Below are positions 17,932 to 26,986 of a stretch of DNA of 62,197 nucleotides, one piece after another. The stretch lies in NCBI RefSeq assembly GCF_003583985.1, contig NZ_QXML01000015.1, forward strand, positions 1 to 62,197, read 5' to 3'. Below the pieces are notes generated by a model. It saw only the letters and a list, made by a program, of their open reading frames with translations. It was not told where the DNA came from and made no database searches. Made by a program: the position numbers and the translations under genes. The DNA is from Algoriphagus lacus. Lineage in GTDB: Bacteria > Bacteroidota > Bacteroidia > Cytophagales > Cyclobacteriaceae. How positions within the stretch are numbered: position 1 is the stretch's first letter; the number at the start of each line of letters is the position of its first letter.

Positions 17932-18612
17932 ATGAATTATCAAGTGGTTATTCCAGCAAGAGGTGGCTCCAAAAGACTCAAAGGGAAAAATATCATTGAG
18001 CTTGGAGGCATTCCATTGATTGCACACAGTATTCTTTATGCAAAAAAATCACTTCCAAATCTGCAGATTTTCGTGAATACGGATGATGAGGAAATTGCCA
18101 AGGTGGCCAAAGCTTTTGGAGCAGAAATCACCTACAGGCCTTTAGCTTTAGGATCTGATACCACCAGTTCAGTGGAAGTGCTCCAACATCAGCTTCAATG
18201 GTTTGAGGAAAACCAAATTCAATGTGATGCACTGATTCTGCTTCAGGCCACAAATCCCCTTCGGCCTAACTGGCTTTTGGAAAAAGCGATTTTAAGTTTT
18301 GAAGGTTCGGGAAGACAAAGCTTGGCTGGTTTTTCTGCCCTAAATAAAAAGTATGGACAGATCGACAGTGACCATTTTTTTCATCCTGAAAATTACGAAC
18401 CCGGTCAAAGGATGCAGGATCTGGTTCCCCGCTATTACGAAAACGGACTCATCTATATTACTCTTGCTGATAGTATCCGTGGTGGCCAAATCATCACTTC
18501 AGATGTCTTTCCCTTAGTAGTAGATCATATTACTGCTACAGTGGATATTGATGAGCCCCAGGATTTAGCCTATGCCCAATATATTCTAGAAAATCATAAG
18601 GAAAATGAATAG
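17932..18612 (+). CDS. neuA: Acylneuraminate cytidylyltransferase (CMP-sialic acid synthetase)
   Basis: This enzyme activates sialic acid: CTP + Neu5Ac gives CMP-Neu5Ac and PPi. The N-terminal nucleotide motif IPARGGSKRLKGKNI is diagnostic of the family. FVNTDDEEIAKVAKAFGAEI, LLQATNPLRP and DIDEPQDLAYAQYIL are also typical. 226 residues is the compact single-domain form. It starts directly after the previous stop and overlaps neuB by 8 bases. With neuB and neuC immediately downstream the pathway from UDP-GlcNAc to CMP-sialic acid is complete. Legionaminate or pseudaminate cytidylyltransferases belong to the same family, so the product is assigned from the set of three. Confidence 0.92.
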   Translation: MNYQVVIPARGGSKRLKGKNIIELGGIPLIAHSILYAKKSLPNLQIFVNTDDEEIAKVAKAFGAEITYRPLALGSDTTSSVEVLQHQLQWFEENQIQCDALILLQATNPLRPNWLLEKAILSFEGSGRQSLAGFSALNKKYGQIDSDHFFHPENYEPGQRMQDLVPRYYENGLIYITLADSIRGGQIITSDVFPLVVDHITATVDIDEPQDLAYAQYILENHKENE

Positions 18613-19645
18613 TTACATCGAGATAGCAGGCCGAAAAGTTGGGCCGGATTACCCTCCATTGGTCATTGCCGAACTAGGAATCAACCACGAAGGCAGCCTC
18701 AAGACAGCTTTTGAAATGGTGGATGCTGCTGCCAGAGCAGGAGCAGAAGTGGTGAAGCACCAGACTCACATTGTGGAGGACGAGATGAGCCGCAGTGCAA
18801 AAAAAGTAATTCCAGGCAACGCAACCGTCTCTATCTATGAGATTATGGAGCGATGTGCATTAAATGAAGAAGATGAGCGGGCATTGAAGGCTTATGTTGA
18901 AAGTAAAGGGATGATTTTTATTTCCACACCATTTTCCCGTGCTGCAGCTAATCGGTTACAGGGAATGGGTGTAGAAGCATTTAAAATTGGCTCAGGTGAA
19001 TGCAATAATTACCCATTGTTGGATCATATTGCCTCTTTTGGCAAACCCATGATCCTAAGTACTGGCATGAACACGATTGAAAGTGTCCGAAAGGCTGTGG
19101 CTACTATCCAAAAACACGGTGTCCCTCTGGCAATCCTTCACACCACCAATCTTTATCCAACCCCAATCCATCTGGTTCGATTAGGAGCTATGCAGCAATT
19201 GATGGAAGAATTCCCAGGTATTCCGGTTGGATTGAGCGATCATACGCTTTCCAACTTAGCCTGTTTTGCAGCAGTAGCACAAGGAGCTTCCCTATTGGAG
19301 CGGCATTTTACTGACCATATGCAACGAACCGGTCCTGACATTGTTTGCTCGATGGACGAACAAGCCTGTAGGGAATTGATCCAAGGAAGCAGAGAAATCC
19401 ACCAAATGCTTGGTGGAAGAAAGGAGCCTGCAAAAGAGGAGCAAGTTACAATTGACTTTGCTTTTGCCACAGTTGTTACAACTGAACCCATAAAGGCTGG
19501 TGATGTCTTTTCAAAACAAAATATTTGGGTGAAAAGACCAGGTACAGGAGAAATTCTCGCGGAGCACTACGAGTCTTTGATCGGAAAAAAAGCCCTGAAG
19601 GAAATTGAAGCTGACGAACACGTGTCCTGGAAGGATGTCGAATAA
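18605..19645 (+). CDS. neuB: N-acetylneuraminate synthase
   Basis: This enzyme condenses ManNAc with phosphoenolpyruvate to Neu5Ac. The TIM-barrel begins VIAELGINHEGSLKTAFEMV and includes VVKHQTHIVEDEMS, AFKIGSGECNNYPLLDHI, HTTNLYPTP, GLSDHTLSNLACFAAVAQGA and LERHFTD. A C-terminal SAF (antifreeze-like) domain covers about residues 285-346 (VVTTEPIKAGDVFSKQNIWV). From memory it resembles Campylobacter jejuni NeuB1 segment by segment. 346 residues is normal. It overlaps neuA (8 bases) and neuC (11 bases). LegI (legionaminate synthase) is homologous, but the dehydratase and aminotransferase genes for that pathway are not beside it, so Neu5Ac is the simplest product. Confidence 0.93.
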   Translation: MNSYIEIAGRKVGPDYPPLVIAELGINHEGSLKTAFEMVDAAARAGAEVVKHQTHIVEDEMSRSAKKVIPGNATVSIYEIMERCALNEEDERALKAYVESKGMIFISTPFSRAAANRLQGMGVEAFKIGSGECNNYPLLDHIASFGKPMILSTGMNTIESVRKAVATIQKHGVPLAILHTTNLYPTPIHLVRLGAMQQLMEEFPGIPVGLSDHTLSNLACFAAVAQGASLLERHFTDHMQRTGPDIVCSMDEQACRELIQGSREIHQMLGGRKEPAKEEQVTIDFAFATVVTTEPIKAGDVFSKQNIWVKRPGTGEILAEHYESLIGKKALKEIEADEHVSWKDVE

Positions 19646-20774
19646 AAAGAAAATCCTGTTCCTTACCGGAACCCGAGCTGATTTTGGAAAGCTCAAATCC
19701 TTGATTTCAATAACTCGAAATCACCCTGATTTTGAGGTACATATCTTTGCCACTGGTATGCATATGCACCGAAAATATGGATACACAGTACTTGAAATCC
19801 ATAAGTCAGGATTTGATAATATTTTCCAGTACATCAATTACACCACCGAGGCAAGTATGGATCTAACACTTGCCAAGACCATAGAGGGGCTTTCCTCATA
19901 CATTCAGGAAAACAAGCCAGATTTATTGGTGATCCATGGAGATCGGGTAGAAGCACTCGCAGGTGCGATCACTGGGTCAATGAACAATATTCTGGTGGCA
20001 CATATTGAGGGGGGTGAAGTGTCCGGGACAATCGATGAACTCATTCGGCATTCGGTTTCCAAAATGAGCCATGTTCACTATGTGTCCAACGAGCTGGCTA
20101 AAAGGCGATTGGTTCAAATGGGAGAGATGGAGGCAAATATTCACGTCATTGGTTCACCCGATATTGACCTGATGTTTTCAGATAAGCTTCCAAGTTTTTC
20201 TGAGGCTTTGGCCTATTACCAGATTCCTTTTGAGCAGTTTGGAGTATTGATGTTTCATCCGGTGACTACAGAGGAGGATAAAATGGCAGCCGCCTCCAAG
20301 GAATTGGTGGACGCCGCAATCGAATCTGACCAAAATTTCCTCGTCATCTACCCAAATAATGACCTTGGGTCCAGACACATTCTGGAGGCATATGAACGCT
20401 TGAAAGGAAGCCCCAAATTCAGCGTATTTCCAAGCCTGCGGTTTGAATTTTTTCTGGCCTTGTTGAAGAAGAGCCTATTTATCCTTGGGAACAGCAGTGC
20501 AGGTATCAGGGAGGCTCCTTATTATGGTATTCCTGCTATAAATATCGGTTCAAGGCAACAGAATCGCGCTTTACATTCTGAGATTATCAATGTGGGATAT
20601 AATAAAGCTGAAATTGTAGAAGCACTTCAAAGGGTAATTGAAATGGACCGCCATGAGCCACTTCAGCTTTTTGGATCAGGAAATAGTGACCAATTATTCC
20701 TGGAAACACTGTTAAAGCCTGATTTTTGGGCAACCTCCAAGCAAAAGGTCTTTAAGGACCTTGATTTAAGTTGA
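19635..20774 (+). CDS. neuC: UDP-GlcNAc 2-epimerase (hydrolysing)
   Basis: This enzyme converts UDP-GlcNAc to ManNAc plus UDP, the first step of sialic acid synthesis. Family motifs are FLTGTRADFGKLKSLIS, HIFATGMHMHRKYGYTV, LVIHGDRVEALAGAI, HIEGGEVSGTIDELIRHSVSK, LMFHPVTTEED and GNSSAGIREAPYYGIPAINIGSRQ. I choose ATG at 19635 (MSNKKKILFL), giving 379 residues and an 11-base overlap with neuB. The frame is open to 19605, but that start would add ten residues unlike the family. The neighbouring neuB and neuA support NeuC over GDP-sugar hydrolysing LegG. Confidence 0.92.
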   Translation: MSNKKKILFLTGTRADFGKLKSLISITRNHPDFEVHIFATGMHMHRKYGYTVLEIHKSGFDNIFQYINYTTEASMDLTLAKTIEGLSSYIQENKPDLLVIHGDRVEALAGAITGSMNNILVAHIEGGEVSGTIDELIRHSVSKMSHVHYVSNELAKRRLVQMGEMEANIHVIGSPDIDLMFSDKLPSFSEALAYYQIPFEQFGVLMFHPVTTEEDKMAAASKELVDAAIESDQNFLVIYPNNDLGSRHILEAYERLKGSPKFSVFPSLRFEFFLALLKKSLFILGNSSAGIREAPYYGIPAINIGSRQQNRALHSEIINVGYNKAEIVEALQRVIEMDRHEPLQLFGSGNSDQLFLETLLKPDFWATSKQKVFKDLDLS

Positions 20775-20784
20775 GTCTTATCTA

Positions 20785-22173
20785 ATGAAGATTTGTTTTT
20801 TGATTCCTGACGGAGTCGGTATTCGTAATTATTTGTATTCAGACCTTCTTTTGATTCTTCATCAAAGAGGCCATGAAGTAGTGATTTGGCATGCTTTGGA
20901 TCAAAAAGTTATAGAGCTTGCTTCCAAGATTAATAGATTTACTCCCCATCAAGCAACTTTTACTTCTTACCCGGAAGATTTCATTATTCAGCTTTTACGG
21001 GAAAGTACCTCCTATGCCCGACTGAAGCACAATCAACAAATAACCGAGAATCCTACGATCATGCTCAACTGGCATGAAAAGAAAGGATCCTTTAAGCGAA
21101 AAGCGTTAATCTGGTTTTCCGAGAAAATAGGAAAAAGGATTAAAGGATATCAAAGCCTCGTTGCAACGGAGGGGATTTATTTTGCCAGACTACGAAAAAC
21201 TGAAGCCTATCAGAAGTACAAATCCCAATTAAAAGAAATCAATCCGGATGTGCTTTTTTGTACGCATCAGCGGTATCCGGGAGCAGCATATGCCCTTGCT
21301 GCAGGAGAAGATTTAGGGGTCACAACGATGACCGCGATTTTTTCTTGGGATAATCTTCCAAAGGCACGACTTCCGATTCGGGCAAAATTCTATACAGTAT
21401 GGTCAAACCACATGGCCGAAGAACTCAAATTTTATTACCCCGAGCTTAAAGAAAATCAAGTTCTGATTACGGGTACTCCACAATTTGATTTTTACAAGAA
21501 TGAGGATTCTATCATTTCAAGGGAGGATTTTGCCGCTCAGTTTGGATTGGATGCTTCAAAGCATTGGGTTTGCTTTTCAGGTTGTGATTCCAAAACCTCT
21601 CCTTATGATTCGGATTATTTGGAAGATGTCGCAAATGCATTAAAAGGGCAAAAGGACATTCAGTTGATATTTCGCCAAGTCCCCGTAGAGACCGTAGATC
21701 GGTATCAAAATGTATTAAATCGCCATCCTGAAATCATACATCTTAATCCCATGTGGAATAAGGGGACATATTGGAACCAATTTTTTCCTTATCCGGAGGA
21801 TATCGATCATTTGGTCAACCTCAGCTACCATTGTGCAACCGTCGTGAATATCGGAAGTACGATGGCACTTGACTTTAGTTGGTTTGATAGTCCGGGATTA
21901 TACCTGAATTACGACCATAAGGAAGGACAAGAATGGACTGTGAAGGACATTTATCAATTTCAGCACTTTAGATCCATGGGCAATTGGGACGCCGTAGTTT
22001 GGGCAAATTCAAGTTCTGAAATTTTAAAGAAGATAAGGCTGATCATTGATCAACCTGAATCTGTAGCAAAAGACAGGAAACTTTGGCTGGATAAAATCAT
22101 CGAGCCTGATCTCCAAGTAACTGCATCAGAAAAATTGGCTGAAGCCATAATTTCCGCCAAAAAAGCAGGTTAA
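20785..22173 (+). CDS. Putative GT-B type transferase next to the sialic acid genes
   Basis: I do not recognise the family with certainty. The 462-residue soluble protein opens with MKICFLIPDGVGIRNYLYSD, a glycosyltransferase-like first strand. It has NPDVLFCTHQRYPGAAYALA, a linker with FYTVWSNHMAEELKFYYPEL, then ITGTPQFDFYKNED (about residues 228-242). HCATVVNIGSTMALDFSWFD (about 350-370) resembles the GxSTM/GSS donor-site motif of CDP-glycerol/capsule-synthase and sialyltransferase-like GT-B enzymes. It lies 10 bases after neuC and 12 before a GT4 gene. As no known-family sialyltransferase was found, it is my leading candidate for sialyl transfer, on context only. Confidence 0.55.
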   Translation: MKICFLIPDGVGIRNYLYSDLLLILHQRGHEVVIWHALDQKVIELASKINRFTPHQATFTSYPEDFIIQLLRESTSYARLKHNQQITENPTIMLNWHEKKGSFKRKALIWFSEKIGKRIKGYQSLVATEGIYFARLRKTEAYQKYKSQLKEINPDVLFCTHQRYPGAAYALAAGEDLGVTTMTAIFSWDNLPKARLPIRAKFYTVWSNHMAEELKFYYPELKENQVLITGTPQFDFYKNEDSIISREDFAAQFGLDASKHWVCFSGCDSKTSPYDSDYLEDVANALKGQKDIQLIFRQVPVETVDRYQNVLNRHPEIIHLNPMWNKGTYWNQFFPYPEDIDHLVNLSYHCATVVNIGSTMALDFSWFDSPGLYLNYDHKEGQEWTVKDIYQFQHFRSMGNWDAVVWANSSSEILKKIRLIIDQPESVAKDRKLWLDKIIEPDLQVTASEKLAEAIISAKKAG

Positions 22174-22185
22174 ACTGACTGAGTA

Positions 22186-23325
22186 ATGCACATCTGTTTT
22201 CTTTCTCCTGAATTTCCGCGCAAGGGTGCCACTCACGGTGGAATTGGGACTTTTCTTCTCACATTTTCCAAAAAGCTCATTGAAAATGGTCATCAGGTAA
22301 CTGTTGCCGGAATCAATGGAGGGAAATTGATCGATGAGCAAATAGACGGGGTCAGGGTAGTAACCTTTCCGGCCAGCAAAGCAAAGCTGATAGGTTGGTG
22401 GAGGAATTTTTCGGTGATTTCAGATTTTATTGATCAGACACATGAAGGCCATCCCATAGATATAGTGGAAGGATCTGAACTTACACTGGCATTTCTCAGG
22501 AAAAATCCAGCCATAAAGTATCTTATCCGACTCCATGGAGGCCACCACTTTTTTGCCGAGGGTGAAAAAAGGGGAGTCAACAAATGGAAGGGGTTTCAGG
22601 AAAAGAAGTCTTTTCAGAAAGCAGATGGCTTTGTTGCAGTTTCTGATTATGTCAAAACACATACCGAGACCTACCTTTCATATCATAGCAAGCCAATTGA
22701 GGTAATCAATTATCCGATTTCCTTTGATAAGTTTTACCCTGCTGATCCCGAGAAGACCATCCCTTTTCGTTTAGTTTTTGCCGGTACTGTTTGTGAAAAA
22801 AAAGGAATACGTCAGTTAATTGCGGCTCTTCCGATCGTTGCAGAGAAATTCCCAAAGATTCACTTGGAAGTCTATGGCAGAGACTGGCTGTTTCCTGACG
22901 GAAGATCCTACATCGGTTTTCTGAAGGAATCCATTTCTGAAGAGATTCTCAATAGGGTTCAATTCCATGGAGCTGTCAGCCATGACAGTTTACCAGGATT
23001 CTATGAGCAGGCAGAAATTTGCATTTTCCCATCGCATATGGAGACACAAGGTCTGGTTGCACCTGAAGCAATGGCTATGGAGAAGCCGGTTATTTTTTCT
23101 GAACTAGGTCCAGGCAAGGAAACAATCGATCACGGTGTCAACGGTTGGCTATGTAATCCCCATAGTCCGGAAAGTATCGCAGCCGTTATCATCGAAGCTC
23201 TGAATGCGAAGGACAGATTTAATGAAATCGGAAAATCGGCCAGAAAGAAAGCCTTGGAAAAATTTGATCCTGACCGGATGACCGCAAAAAACCTGGAGTT
23301 TTACCAAAAGATTCTCAATTCTTAA
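22186..23325 (+). CDS. GT4 family glycosyltransferase
   Basis: This is a GT-B glycosyltransferase of GT4. The N-terminus HICFLSPEFPRKGATHGGIG is the canonical GT4 glycine-rich loop, followed by LLTFSKKLIENGHQVTVAGI. The donor half has VFAGTVCEKKGIRQLIAALP (about residues 203-222), LEVYGRDW and the E-x7-E-like METQGLVAPEAMAMEKPVIF (about 286-305). GVNGWLCNPHSPESIAAVI completes the fold. 379 residues is normal. It is first of three consecutive GT4 genes (this one, 23326 and 24453), and the next gene's ATG follows the stop directly. Confidence 0.93.
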   Translation: MHICFLSPEFPRKGATHGGIGTFLLTFSKKLIENGHQVTVAGINGGKLIDEQIDGVRVVTFPASKAKLIGWWRNFSVISDFIDQTHEGHPIDIVEGSELTLAFLRKNPAIKYLIRLHGGHHFFAEGEKRGVNKWKGFQEKKSFQKADGFVAVSDYVKTHTETYLSYHSKPIEVINYPISFDKFYPADPEKTIPFRLVFAGTVCEKKGIRQLIAALPIVAEKFPKIHLEVYGRDWLFPDGRSYIGFLKESISEEILNRVQFHGAVSHDSLPGFYEQAEICIFPSHMETQGLVAPEAMAMEKPVIFSELGPGKETIDHGVNGWLCNPHSPESIAAVIIEALNAKDRFNEIGKSARKKALEKFDPDRMTAKNLEFYQKILNS

Positions 23326-24456
23326 ATGCACCTTTTAGTGATTGGACATGTGGTCCATAAACTTAAGGATGGAAAGTTTTTTGCCTATGGTCCTTATGTG
23401 AGAGAGATGAATTTATGGTTTAGTCATGTGGATTGTGTGACTATTTTGTCCCCCCTCGACCTGAGTCAAAAACCCGATCCTATTGACCTGCCTTATAATC
23501 ACTCTGCTTTGAGTCTCGAGGAAGTGCCAGAGTTTAGTGTTCTTTCAATTAAAGAAATTCTTGGGACGTTTCTTAAGTTTCCTGTTTTGTGGACAAGAAC
23601 ATGGAAAGCCATGAAAAATGCAGATCATATCCACCTCCGGTGTCCTGGCAATATGGGACTGTTGGGGGCAATGGTTCAGATCTTTTTCCCTAACAAAATC
23701 AAATCAGCGAAATATGCAGGGAATTGGGACCGTTCCAGTGTCCAGCCCTTTACCTACCGACTTCAACAAAAAATCCTGAGCAATCCATTCCTGACTAAAA
23801 AAATGCAAGTCTTAGTCTATGGGGAATGGCCCAATGAGAGTCTGAACATCCGGCCTTTTTTTACAGCTTCCTATTCTGAAAATGAAAAAGAGGACATCGT
23901 ACTAAAAAAGCTTAATCCTGAAGAAGATATCAATTTGATTTTTGTCGGGGGACTCAATTCAGGAAAGCAACCCATGATTTCTGCCGAAGTCGCCAAGGAA
24001 TTAAAAAATTCGGGAAAAAAAGTAAGATTAGATTTTTATGGAGAGGGGCCCGAACGAAATAAACTTGAATCATTCGCGAAAGAAAATGATCTGCAAGATT
24101 CCGTTTTCATTCACGGTAATGTGTCTGCCGAGGTTGTAAAGAAAGCTTTCCAACAAGCTCATTTTCTGATTTTTATATCCCAAAGTGAAGGCTGGCCCAA
24201 AGTGGTGGCAGAAGCCATGTTTTGGGGATGCTTGCCAATCACAACGGCAGTTTCCTGCGTTCCTCAAATGCTTGGTTTTGGAGAAAGGGGTGATTTGGTT
24301 ACGGGTAAAGTAGATGAGGTTATCAACTCCATAAATAAGTACTGGGATCAACCTGATTTGTATTCCCAAAAAGTGTTGGCCGCTGCTAATTGGTCCCGGC
24401 AGTATACGTTGGAAAAGTTTGAGCAGGAAATTCAGTCGGTGTTGCTAAATAGATGA
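23326..24456 (+). CDS. GT4 family glycosyltransferase
   Basis: This is a GT-B glycosyltransferase. The first domain holds HLLVIGHVVHKLKDGKFFAY and HIHLRCPGNMGLLGAMVQI. The donor domain has INLIFVGGLNSGKQPMISAE (about residues 204-223), RLDFYGEGPERNKLESFAKE and the E-x7-E motif SEGWPKVVAEAMFWGCLPIT (about 288-307). 376 residues is normal. It starts immediately after the previous stop and overlaps the next GT4 gene by 4 bases. It is a sibling in architecture of many Bacteroidota EPS transferases. Specificity cannot be read. Confidence 0.9.
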   Translation: MHLLVIGHVVHKLKDGKFFAYGPYVREMNLWFSHVDCVTILSPLDLSQKPDPIDLPYNHSALSLEEVPEFSVLSIKEILGTFLKFPVLWTRTWKAMKNADHIHLRCPGNMGLLGAMVQIFFPNKIKSAKYAGNWDRSSVQPFTYRLQQKILSNPFLTKKMQVLVYGEWPNESLNIRPFFTASYSENEKEDIVLKKLNPEEDINLIFVGGLNSGKQPMISAEVAKELKNSGKKVRLDFYGEGPERNKLESFAKENDLQDSVFIHGNVSAEVVKKAFQQAHFLIFISQSEGWPKVVAEAMFWGCLPITTAVSCVPQMLGFGERGDLVTGKVDEVINSINKYWDQPDLYSQKVLAAANWSRQYTLEKFEQEIQSVLLNR

Positions 24457-25559
24457 GTAAGGATAACCTAAAAATCCTTCAATTAATAGATACACTGGAT
24501 ACCGGTGGTGCTGAGCGAATGGCTGTAAACATGGCCAATGCTTTTTTTGAAGCGGGTATTTCCAATTTACTGGTAGTCAGTAGAAGTAATGGTAAACTTC
24601 ATCACCTGGTTAATAATAAATCCTCCTTAAGACTTCTTGGAAAGCGAAACACCTTGGATTTCAAGGCTTTTAAATCGCTCATTTCAATTTTGGACGAATT
24701 TAATCCGGATATTCTTCATGCCCATGGCACTTCGGTTTATTGGGGAGTAGGTATTAAATTCCTAAGACCAGGGGTCAAACTCATCTGGCATGATCATTTG
24801 GGAATATCTGAGGAAGTGATCCAAAAGAATCCTCGAAATGAATTGTCTTGGATTGGTTCCAAAATTGATTTCGTCCTCACAGCCAATGAATCCACCAAAT
24901 CCTATTGGGAGCAGAAAAAGCTTGTAAAAAGTGAAAGGATTGCCTTCTTAGCTAATTTTCCAAGTCTTTCCAAAGTTGAAAAAAATAAACCTTCCATTTT
25001 TACTTTTCTGCATTTGGCTAATTTCAGAAGCGAAAAGGGTCAGGTAAACCTGATTAAAGCAGCTGGAATTCTGGATAAAAAAGGACTTGATTTTAGAGTT
25101 CGGCTAATTGGGAAAGAGGTGGATTCTATCTGGAAGAAAAGGGTCTTGGAGTTGAGAAAAGAATTGGAACTTGAGGAAAAAGTAAGTGTGGAAGATTCCG
25201 TCATGGATGTCTCCAATGTCCTTTCAGAAGTTCATTCAGGAATTGTTGCTTCAGATAGGGAAGGACTTCCAGTAGCCCTTTTGGAATATGGGTTAGCTGA
25301 TTTGGCGGTTATTTCTACCCAAGTTGGTCAGTGTCCGGAAGTTTTGGGCCATGGGGAATTCGGTAAATTGGTGCCTTCAGAAAATCCTGAATCTTTAGCG
25401 TTGGAAATGGAGAGATTTATTACCAATCCTCAAGATGCTCTTAAATTGGGAGAAGATTTTGGTAAGCATGTTTCAAAAAACTACGGTTCAGCTCAGTTTC
25501 TTTCAGGTTATGTGAAACTTGTTGATGAACTTTTTAACTTAAAAAAGAGCGAAAATTGA
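24453..25559 (+). CDS. GT4 family glycosyltransferase
   Basis: This is a GT-B glycosyltransferase. The opening LKILQLIDTLDTGGAERMAV carries the DTGGAER motif typical of GT4 enzymes. DILHAHGTSVYWGVGIKFL is the acceptor-side core. The donor half has TFLHLANFRSEKGQVNLIKA (about residues 183-202) and a SDREGLPVALLEYGLADLAV segment (about 266-285) with the E-x7-E spacing. 368 residues. It overlaps the previous gene by ATGA and the following polymerase/ligase gene by TTGA. Confidence 0.92.
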   Translation: MSKDNLKILQLIDTLDTGGAERMAVNMANAFFEAGISNLLVVSRSNGKLHHLVNNKSSLRLLGKRNTLDFKAFKSLISILDEFNPDILHAHGTSVYWGVGIKFLRPGVKLIWHDHLGISEEVIQKNPRNELSWIGSKIDFVLTANESTKSYWEQKKLVKSERIAFLANFPSLSKVEKNKPSIFTFLHLANFRSEKGQVNLIKAAGILDKKGLDFRVRLIGKEVDSIWKKRVLELRKELELEEKVSVEDSVMDVSNVLSEVHSGIVASDREGLPVALLEYGLADLAVISTQVGQCPEVLGHGEFGKLVPSENPESLALEMERFITNPQDALKLGEDFGKHVSKNYGSAQFLSGYVKLVDELFNLKKSEN

Positions 25560-26962
25560 TCAAGCAGCTGATATTAAATAAGTATCCCCTTATTTGGATT
25601 CTCTTCCATATAGCTTTGGGGCTATCAGCAACTTTTTCTCCAATTCCGGTTATTGTTTGGTTTTATCTGGTGATTATCACTTCGTTAGGTTTAATCCTGA
25701 AGCGTTCCGAATCTCCATTTATTCTGATCGGGATATTGCTTTACTTGATTTCTTTTGAGCTTTTGGCTCGAATGGCCAGGACGTCTCCTTTCATTCCTTA
25801 CGAACTAGGCAAATATCTACTTTGTGCCGGGATGATTTGGGGGATTTTAAAGTACAAAACTGGAGGAAAGGAAGGTTGGATCATGTTGCTCTGCCTTGTG
25901 CCCGCCATTTTTATAGATGTAACAGGGCAAGTTGTTAGTTCTGATTTGGTTTTCAATATTTTGGGTCCGGTCAATGTAGCCTTGGTTATTGTCTTTTTTT
26001 ACAAACAGCAGGTAACTACTCGTCAATTGAGCCATTTGCTTCGGATGATCGTGTATCCTATGCTAGGTGTCTTGGGATACACCATTATCAAATCTCCGGA
26101 CTTCAAGGAGGTTGAATTTGCACTTGGTGCTAATGTGGATTGGAGTGGTGGTTTTGGTTCGAATCAAGTTTCCACCTTGTTCGGTTTAGGGGCTTTTTTC
26201 ATGTTTATCCTGATGATTAACCGATGGAAATTTTCAGGATACGTCCTAATTGATGCTCTTGTCCTTTTTGCATTTTCCTTCCAAGGACTACTAACCTTTT
26301 CAAGAGGAGGAATGCTTGGGGCGGTTCTGGGTATTATGGTTGTATTGTTTTTTTTACGGGGAGCCTCTCTACTGGATCGAAAAAAATACAAGCTTCCCAA
26401 AATCGGAAAGTATGTTTTGCCAGCGATTCTGGTTGCGGTTGTTGCTTATTTGGCGGTAGATGAAATCACAGGTGGGATGCTAAGTCTAAGATACCAGGGA
26501 GAAACCATGGGAACTCTGGAGGGAAGCAAAGTCAAATCCCTGAATTCGGTGACAACGGGAAGATTTGAGATATTCGAGGGTGACATTAATCTTTGGACTG
26601 AACATTTTTTTCTCGGTGTTGGAGCTGGTGCCTCTAGGTTCATCAGGGAAACCATGACTGGAACGGTTGCGCACGTCGAACTCAGTCGGCTTTTGGCTGA
26701 ACATGGTTTGTTGGGATTGATTTACTTCTTGATTTTATGCCGTCTTGGTTTTCAGTTATTCAAATCCAATCCGAACCCTTTGATTAGAGGAATCCTTATG
26801 GCGCTTTTTGTTGTGGCGATGTATACCACTTTTCATGCTGCGATGAGGACTTTCGTAACTCCAGCACTCATAGGGCTCAGTCTTCTCAGTGTAAAACTCA
26901 CTGAAAAGAAAAAACCAGTGCAACAGGTAAGCCCCCGAGCAAAAGTTGAAACTCTTGTTTAA
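25556..26962 (+). CDS. O-antigen ligase/polymerase superfamily protein (second candidate)
   Basis: This is a polytopic inner-membrane protein with about twelve helices. A large periplasmic region around residues 300-370 contains SVTTGRFEIFEGDINLW and HFFLGVGAGASRFI, typical of the Wzy_C domain of WaaL-type ligases and Wzy polymerases. LLTFSRGGMLGAVLGIMVVLF (about 245-265) carries the SRGG signature. 468 residues. Start is TTG, overlapping the previous stop. It could polymerise a second repeat unit, or ligate the product to an acceptor; the first Wzy-like gene is at 3415-4548. Confidence 0.88.
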   Translation: MIKQLILNKYPLIWILFHIALGLSATFSPIPVIVWFYLVIITSLGLILKRSESPFILIGILLYLISFELLARMARTSPFIPYELGKYLLCAGMIWGILKYKTGGKEGWIMLLCLVPAIFIDVTGQVVSSDLVFNILGPVNVALVIVFFYKQQVTTRQLSHLLRMIVYPMLGVLGYTIIKSPDFKEVEFALGANVDWSGGFGSNQVSTLFGLGAFFMFILMINRWKFSGYVLIDALVLFAFSFQGLLTFSRGGMLGAVLGIMVVLFFLRGASLLDRKKYKLPKIGKYVLPAILVAVVAYLAVDEITGGMLSLRYQGETMGTLEGSKVKSLNSVTTGRFEIFEGDINLWTEHFFLGVGAGASRFIRETMTGTVAHVELSRLLAEHGLLGLIYFLILCRLGFQLFKSNPNPLIRGILMALFVVAMYTTFHAAMRTFVTPALIGLSLLSVKLTEKKKPVQQVSPRAKVETLV

Positions 26963-26986
26963 TATGATTTTCAATTTCTCAGATCA

